Part shown: positions 58,988-64,000 of the stretch, piece by piece | Layout: every line of letters starts with the position of its first letter | Position numbering within the stretch: position 1 is the first letter of the stretch | Assembly: GCF_900090105.1 (NCBI RefSeq) | Contig: NZ_FMDM01000010.1 | Span: 124,001-188,000 of the forward strand | Direction: 5' to 3' | Source of the DNA: Micromonospora humi | GTDB taxonomy: Bacteria > Actinomycetota > Actinomycetes > Mycobacteriales > Micromonosporaceae | DNA length: 64,000 nt | Made by a program: the position numbers and the translations under genes | The notes under the pieces: model-generated | What the model saw: only the letters and a program-made list of their open reading frames with translations | What the model was told of the DNA's origin: nothing | The model's database searches: none

Positions 58988-61690
58988 TCAGCGGCGCAGG
59001 GTGAGGATCAGGTCGGCGACCAGGGCCGTCCAGCCGGTCTGGTGCCAGGCGCCCAACCCGGCGCCGTTGTCGCCGTGGAAATACTCCGGGAAGCAGATCA
59101 GGTCCCGCCAGTCCGGGTGGGTCTGGAACAGTTGCGCCGCCCCGTAGATCGGCCGCCGCCCCCACCCGTCCTGGGTGAACAGCGAGATCAGCCGGGCGGA
59201 CAGGTCGTCGGCGATCTCGTCGAGGGTCCGCTTGACCCCGGAGCGGGTCGGGTACTCGACCTGGAGGTCGTCGCCGAAGAACGCGGCGTGGTCCCGCAGC
59301 GCGGTGATCAGCAGGAAGTTCGTCGGCATCCAGATCGGGCCGCGCCAGTTGGAGTTGCCCCCGAACAGGCCGCTCGTCGACTCGGCCGGCTCGTAGCCGA
59401 CGCTGAACTCCTGCCCGCCGAGCGTCACCGTGAACGGCTTGTCCAGGTGGGCGCGGGAGAGCGTGCGCAGGCCGTACTCGGAGAGGAACTCGTCGGTGTC
59501 GAGCATCCGGGCCAGCAGCCGGACCATCTGCTCCGGGCCGACCATCGACAGCAGCCGCTGCTGGGTGCCGTCCGAACCGAGCCGGCGTCCGCCGATCACG
59601 TCGGCGTACTCCGGGCGGTTGGTCAGGAACCAGCGCAGCCGGGCGCCCAGTTCGGGCAGGCGGCGCATGGTCCGGGTGGTCAGCCGGGTGACCGCGGCCA
59701 ACGGCAGCAGGCCGACCACCGACCGCACCTTCAGCGGGACCTTCGTGCCGTCGGCCAGCCGCAGCACGTCGTAGAAGAACGCGTCCTCGGGGTCCCACAA
59801 CCCCTGCTCGTACGCCGCCGCGGCGATGTACGCGAAGTGCTCGAAGAACTTCGTCGCGGTGTCCACGTACGCGTGGTCGTGCTCGGCCAGCACGATCGCC
59901 ATGTCGAGCAGGTTGAGCGCGTACATGGCCATCCAGCCGGTGCCGTCGGACTGCTCCAGCGTGCCGGCCACCGGCAGCGCGGCCGACCGGTCGAACGGCC
60001 CCACGTTGTCCAGGCCGAGGAAGCCGCCCTCGAAGACGTTGTTGCCGCCGGTGTCCTTGCGGTTGACCCACCAGGTGAAGTTGAGCAGCAGCTTGTGCAT
60101 CACCCGGGCGAGGAACTCGTGGTCGCGGGAGCCGTCGATCTCGAAGACCTTCAACGCGGCCCACGCGTGCACCGGCGGGTTCACGTCCCCGAACGCCCAC
60201 TCGTACGCCGGGATCTGCCCGTTCGGGTGCAGGTACCACTCGCGGAGCAGGAGCAGCAGCTGCTCCTTGGCGAAGCCCGGGTCGACCCGGGCGATGGTCA
60301 CGCAGTGGAAGGCCAGGTCCCACGCCGCGTACCAGGGATATTCCCACGGGTCCGGCATGGAGAAGACGTCGAAGCTGTTCATGTGCCACCAGGCGCTGTT
60401 GCGCCCGTGCCGCCGGCCGGCCGGCGGCGGCGCCGACCCGGGATCACCCTCCAGCCAGCGCTTGACGTCGAAGTGGTAGAACTGCTTGCCCCACATCAGC
60501 CCGGCGATCGCCTGCCGGGCGACCAGCGCCTCGTCGGTGGTGGCCGCCGCCGGGATCACGCTGTCGAAGAACCGGTTCGCCTCGGCGCGGCGGGCCCAGA
60601 GCACGGTGTCGAACCCGTCGTCGAGGTCGGCCGGGGCCGGCGGACCGGCCGCCGGCGGCGGCGCGGTGCGGGTCAGCCGCAGCCGGATCTGCCGCTGTTC
60701 GCCGGCCGGCACGTCGAGCACGTAGTGCAGCGCGCCCTTGGTGCCGACACGGTCCGGGTTGACGGTGGGCGCGCCGGCCACCACGTGGTCGTTGATCCCG
60801 TCCTTCGGGTACGCCGACCGTCCGGGCAGCCCCCACAGCCGCTCCGCGTTGGTCTCGTTGTCGCACAGCAGCGGCGTGGGCTCGCCGTCGCCCTCCAGCA
60901 GGAGCTGGCCCAGCACCCAGTGCTCACCGACCAGTCGGGAACCGGCGCCGACCAGCTGCGGCACCCGGTCGGCGCCGGGCAGCCCCCAGGACCAGGTGTT
61001 GCGGAACCAGAGCGTGGGCAGCACGTGCAGGGTGGCGTCCTCGTCGCCCCGGTTCGCGACCGTGACCAGCACGCACATGTCGGTCGGCGACGCCTTGGCG
61101 TAGTCGACGGTCACCGCCCAGTACCTGTCGTCGTCGAAGATGCCGGTGTCCACCAGCTCGTACTCGGTGTCGTCGCGGCCGCGCAGCGCGTTCACCGAGA
61201 CCAGCTCGTCGTACGGGAACGCGGCCTGCGGGTAGTGGTAGCGCCAGCGCATCCAGGAGTGCGTGGGCGTGGAGTCGAGATACCACCAGTACTCCTTGGC
61301 GTCCTCGCCGTGGTTGCCGCCGTCGCCGCCGAGGCCGAACATCCGCTCCTTGAGGATCGGGTCCCGCCCGTTCCACAGCGCCAGCGCGAAGCAGAACGTC
61401 TGCCGGTCGTCGCAGACGCCCGCCATGCCGTCGTCGTTCCACCGGTAGGCTCGGGACCGCGCGTGATCGTGGGGGAAGTAGTCCCACGCCGTGCCGTGCT
61501 CGCTGTAGTCCTCCCGTACCGTCCCCCACGCCCGCTCGGACAGATAGGGGCCCCATGCGCGCCAGTCCTGCTCCCCGGCGTCGGCCTGGGCGAGCCGGTG
61601 CCGCTCGGGGTCGGAGGTCGCGGAGGTCGGGCGGTCGGTGATCACCCGCACATCTTCGACGCCGCCGGGGTACTTCTCCACAGCGGCCAT
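58988..61690 (-). CDS. GH63/MGH1-like glycoside hydrolase
   Basis: A 900-residue cytosolic enzyme. The N-terminal half has DYFPHDHARSRAYRWNDDGM and GIFDDDRYWAVTVDYAKASPT. The (alpha/alpha)6 toroid starts near 420 with HMNSFDVFSMPDPWEYPWY and AAWDLAFHCVTIA, where Asp of AAWD is the probable acid. Later segments DNVGPFDRSAALPVAGTL and SNWRGPIWMPTNFLL follow. GH63 enzymes trim alpha-glucosides; substrates in bacteria include glucosylglycerate-type compounds and alpha-glucans. It is divergent from a debranching-type enzyme, 42 bp away, which suggests shared alpha-glucan work. Confidence 0.88.
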   Translation of the reverse strand: MAAVEKYPGGVEDVRVITDRPTSATSDPERHRLAQADAGEQDWRAWGPYLSERAWGTVREDYSEHGTAWDYFPHDHARSRAYRWNDDGMAGVCDDRQTFCFALALWNGRDPILKERMFGLGGDGGNHGEDAKEYWWYLDSTPTHSWMRWRYHYPQAAFPYDELVSVNALRGRDDTEYELVDTGIFDDDRYWAVTVDYAKASPTDMCVLVTVANRGDEDATLHVLPTLWFRNTWSWGLPGADRVPQLVGAGSRLVGEHWVLGQLLLEGDGEPTPLLCDNETNAERLWGLPGRSAYPKDGINDHVVAGAPTVNPDRVGTKGALHYVLDVPAGEQRQIRLRLTRTAPPPAAGPPAPADLDDGFDTVLWARRAEANRFFDSVIPAAATTDEALVARQAIAGLMWGKQFYHFDVKRWLEGDPGSAPPPAGRRHGRNSAWWHMNSFDVFSMPDPWEYPWYAAWDLAFHCVTIARVDPGFAKEQLLLLLREWYLHPNGQIPAYEWAFGDVNPPVHAWAALKVFEIDGSRDHEFLARVMHKLLLNFTWWVNRKDTGGNNVFEGGFLGLDNVGPFDRSAALPVAGTLEQSDGTGWMAMYALNLLDMAIVLAEHDHAYVDTATKFFEHFAYIAAAAYEQGLWDPEDAFFYDVLRLADGTKVPLKVRSVVGLLPLAAVTRLTTRTMRRLPELGARLRWFLTNRPEYADVIGGRRLGSDGTQQRLLSMVGPEQMVRLLARMLDTDEFLSEYGLRTLSRAHLDKPFTVTLGGQEFSVGYEPAESTSGLFGGNSNWRGPIWMPTNFLLITALRDHAAFFGDDLQVEYPTRSGVKRTLDEIADDLSARLISLFTQDGWGRRPIYGAAQLFQTHPDWRDLICFPEYFHGDNGAGLGAWHQTGWTALVADLILTLRR

Positions 61691-61732
61691 TGTCGTCGTG
61701 GCATGTCACACCTCGCTGCCGGTGGAGGAAAG

Positions 61733-63676
61733 TTGATCGACATCCGGTTCGGCCCGCAGGCCTGCGGGGAGCTGTCCACCGCCGCCGGGCGGGAATGGCT
61801 GGTCACGGACGGGCGCGGCGGCTACGCCATGGGCACCGTGGCCGGGCTGCGCACCCGTCGCTACCACGGGTTGCTGGTGGTGCCGGGTGCGACACCGGCG
61901 TCCCGCAAGGTGGGACTCGTGAGCCTCGACCCGGCGGTCACCCTCCCGTCCGGCCGGCAGGTCCGCCTCGGCGCGCACGAGTGGTCCTCCGGCGTGGTCG
62001 ACCCGCGCGGCTTCGAACTGCTGGAACGCTTCGACCTGACCGACGGGGTGCCGCGCTGGCGGTGGCGGATCGGCGACGTGGTGATCGAACGGGAGATCGC
62101 CATGGCGTACGGCCGGTCCTGCGTGGCCGTGGTCCACCGGCTGGTCTCCGGCGGCCCGGTCCGGCTGGACCTGGCCGCGGCCTGCACCTGGCGCGACGCG
62201 CACGGCGAGCGGCGGGCCGACGGCCCCGCGCCCCGGCTCGAGCCGGTGGCCGGCGGCACGGTCGTCGACGGCGCGTTCCGGCTCGCCGGGCCGGACTGGA
62301 CCCCGGAGGGCCAGTGGTGGCACGGCGTCCGCCACCGGGCCGAGGCCGCCCGGGGCCTGAACCCCGACGAGGACCTCTGGTACGCGGGCCGGTTCTCCGC
62401 CGCGCTGGACGCCCCCGGCGCGACGGTGACGGTGCTGGCCTGGGCGGACGACCTGGCCGAGGAGCCGCCGTCGGCGACCGCCGTGGTCGAGGCGGCCCGG
62501 CGACGCAACCGGGCGGTGGTGGCCGCCGCGAAGCCCGACGACGCCGTCGAGGCGACGCTGGCGCTGGCCGCCGACGCGTTCGTGGTCCGCACCGCGACCG
62601 GCCCGGACGTGGTGGCCGGCTACCCGTGGTTCGGCGCCTGGTCGCGGGACACCATGATCTCCTACGAGGGGTTGTTCCTCTGCACGAACCGTGCCGACGA
62701 GGGCCGGGAGCTGCTGCGGGCGTACGCGGGGACGCTGTCGGAGGGCATGCTGGCGAACACCGCCGACACCGGCCGGGTCGAGCACAACACTGTCGACGCC
62801 ACGCTCTGGTTCCTGCACGCGGTGAGCCGGCACGTCACGGTCACCGGCGACACCGACCTCGGCGACGAGCTGCTGCCCGCGCTGCACGGCATCGTCGAGG
62901 CGCACGTGGCCGGCACCCGGTACGGCATCGTGGTCGACCCCGCCGACGGGCTGCTCACCCAGGGCGGCCCCCCGGACACGGCGCTGACCTGGATGGACGC
63001 CCGGGTGTACGGGGTGCCGGTGACCCCGCGTACCGGCAAGCCGGTCGAGGTCAACGCGCTGTGGATCAACGGGCTGGCCGGGCTCGCCGAGCTGACCGAG
63101 CTGGCCGGCCGCGACGCCACCGCCCTGGCGGACCTGCACGGCCGGGCCACCACCGCGTTCCGCGACCGGTTCCCGTCGCCGGCCGGCTGGCTGCACGACG
63201 TGGTGGACGCGCCGGCGCCCGCGTACCCGCTCGGCGGCGCCCCGCACCACGACGACGACCTGCTGCGCCCCAACCAACTGCTCGCCTGGTCGCTGCCCTA
63301 CGCCCCGCTGGAGGCGGACCGGGCCGCCCTCGGCCGGCTCACCGAGGCGCTGTTCACCCCGCTCGGCCCGCGCAGCCTCGCCCCCGGCTCCCCCGGCTTC
63401 ACCGGCCGGCACCGGGGCGGCCCGGCCGAGCGGGACTCCGCCTACCACCAGGGCACGGTCTGGCCGTGGCTGACCGGGCCGCTGCTCGACGCGTACCGGA
63501 AGGCGGGCCTGCCCACCGCGGACCTGCTGGTCGGCCTGGAGGGCCACCTGGTCGAGGACGGCCTGGGTTCGGTCAGCGAGACCGCCGAGGGCGCGGCCCC
63601 GCACGGCGCCACCGGCTGCCCGTTCCAGGCCTGGTCGGTGGCGGAGCTGCTGCGCGCGCGGCGCGCCCGCCGGTAA
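61733..63676 (+). CDS. Amylo-alpha-1,6-glucosidase / glycogen-debranching-type enzyme
   Basis: A 647-residue cytosolic GH133-type enzyme. The N-terminal GDE_N domain has REWLVTDGRGGYAMGTVAGL and TRRYHGLLVVPGA. The (alpha/alpha)6 catalytic domain has YPWFGAWSRDTMISYEGLFL, ALTWMDARVYGVPVTPRTG, VEVNALWINGLAGL and YHQGTVWPWLTGPLL. These match the archaeal/bacterial debranching type acting on alpha-1,6 branches. TTG 61733 has GGAGG four bases upstream; ATG 61703 is in frame and would add 10 residues, but lacks a ribosome site. It is probably linked to the GT4 gene 128 bp downstream. Confidence 0.9.
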   Translation: MIDIRFGPQACGELSTAAGREWLVTDGRGGYAMGTVAGLRTRRYHGLLVVPGATPASRKVGLVSLDPAVTLPSGRQVRLGAHEWSSGVVDPRGFELLERFDLTDGVPRWRWRIGDVVIEREIAMAYGRSCVAVVHRLVSGGPVRLDLAAACTWRDAHGERRADGPAPRLEPVAGGTVVDGAFRLAGPDWTPEGQWWHGVRHRAEAARGLNPDEDLWYAGRFSAALDAPGATVTVLAWADDLAEEPPSATAVVEAARRRNRAVVAAAKPDDAVEATLALAADAFVVRTATGPDVVAGYPWFGAWSRDTMISYEGLFLCTNRADEGRELLRAYAGTLSEGMLANTADTGRVEHNTVDATLWFLHAVSRHVTVTGDTDLGDELLPALHGIVEAHVAGTRYGIVVDPADGLLTQGGPPDTALTWMDARVYGVPVTPRTGKPVEVNALWINGLAGLAELTELAGRDATALADLHGRATTAFRDRFPSPAGWLHDVVDAPAPAYPLGGAPHHDDDLLRPNQLLAWSLPYAPLEADRAALGRLTEALFTPLGPRSLAPGSPGFTGRHRGGPAERDSAYHQGTVWPWLTGPLLDAYRKAGLPTADLLVGLEGHLVEDGLGSVSETAEGAAPHGATGCPFQAWSVAELLRARRARR

Positions 63677-63804
63677 CGCGTTACAGACCGGCAACCCGCG
63701 CGTCGCCGCCGGTTATCGACCCCTGGGCAGGATGGGTGGCGACCCCTCCGGACGCCCTCGGCGGTGCCGTCCCGGCGGGATGACCACAACTCAAAGGGGG
63801 CCGC

Positions 63805-64000
63805 GTGTCAGCTGACGCCGAAGTGATCGACATCCAGCCCGCCCGGCGCCTGCGGGTGCTGCTGCTCTCCTGGGAATACCCTCCCGTGCTGGTCGGTGGC
63901 CTCGGCCGGCACGTGCACGCGCTCTCGGTGGCCCTGGCCGCCGCCGGGCACGAGGTCACCGTGGTCACCCGGCACGCCGAGGGCACACCCGTGGAGGAGT
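63805..64000 (+). CDS. GT4 glycosyltransferase, N-terminal part
   Basis: The first 65 residues; the gene runs off the right edge. RLRVLLLSWEYPPVLVGGLG, then RHVHALSVALAAAGHEVTVV, is the GT4 N-terminal nucleotide-sugar domain and is very close to the start of mycobacterial Rv3032, an alpha-1,4-glucosyltransferase of glucan and methylglucose lipopolysaccharide synthesis. GTG 63805 has AAGGGGG four bases upstream. It follows the debranching-type gene, so glucan metabolism is likely. Confidence 0.88.
   Translation, partial: MSADAEVIDIQPARRLRVLLLSWEYPPVLVGGLGRHVHALSVALAAAGHEVTVVTRHAEGTPVEE

Noticed and set aside
59042..61700. Upstream extension of the debranching-type frame across 2.7 kb
   Set aside because: The extension is antisense to the GH63-like gene and lacks any motif; the real start with a ribosome site is near 61733.

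Overview
The window is high-GC actinobacterial DNA. Frequent GTG starts, a mycothiol-type enzyme, an F420-type enzyme, a conservon-type kinase/roadblock pair, a MoxR/DUF58 locus and CebR-like boxes all fit a filamentous actinomycete. Micromonospora or a close relative is the best guess. That guess rests partly on a GGGGCCCC/TTAAC palindromic repeat that I remember from that family and could not check.

Layout. 1-0.9 kb: the N-terminus of a quinone reductase/alcohol dehydrogenase, divergent from a TetR regulator. 1-17.1 kb: a complete intracellular oligosaccharide-use locus. A LacI regulator heads a leftward operon (GH127, PfkB sugar kinase, GH38/57-like enzyme, Gfo/Idh dehydrogenase). It faces a rightward operon (binding lipoprotein, two permeases, a six-hairpin glycosidase, GH2). 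LacI-like half-sites lie between them. 17.2-17.5 kb: a frameshifted recombinase tail ending inside tRNA-Leu(GAG), the scar of an old integrated element. 17.7-27.7 kb: a five-gene envelope locus of two large fibronectin-III membrane proteins, MoxR ATPase, DUF58 and a transglutaminase-like membrane protein whose catalytic Cys and His are replaced. 27.8-34.2 kb: housekeeping and poorly known genes (SDR, LLM flavin enzyme, LtrA, DUF1028, mycothiol-type isomerase, PAP2, DUF3159). 34.5-39.7 kb: a secreted GH48 cellulase with CBM2, divergent from an exported GH1 beta-glucosidase, with three CebR-type operators between them. 39.8-42.8 kb: a two-gene conservon remnant. 42.9-46.5 kb: an FGGY kinase divergent from a fused PhzE/TrpEG-type enzyme that is preceded by a Trp-codon leader peptide and a full attenuator. 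46.5-48.6 kb: WrbA and a winged-helix protein. 48.7-53.1 kb: an LpqY-SugABC-like sugar importer. 53.3-57.4 kb: small or hypothetical genes, DUF4184 and a HAD phosphatase. 57.6-64 kb: a secreted beta-propeller, then a GH63-like glycosidase divergent from a glycogen-debranching-type enzyme and the start of a GT4 glycosyltransferase.

The common theme is carbohydrate use. Extracellular cellulose attack (GH48, GH1) carries CebR-type sites. Two CUT1 importers bring in oligosaccharides, only one has its own ATPase, and cytosolic hydrolases finish the job. The two observations I rate highest are the Trp attenuator ahead of the PhzE-like gene and the inactive-looking transglutaminase in the FN3-MoxR-DUF58 locus.
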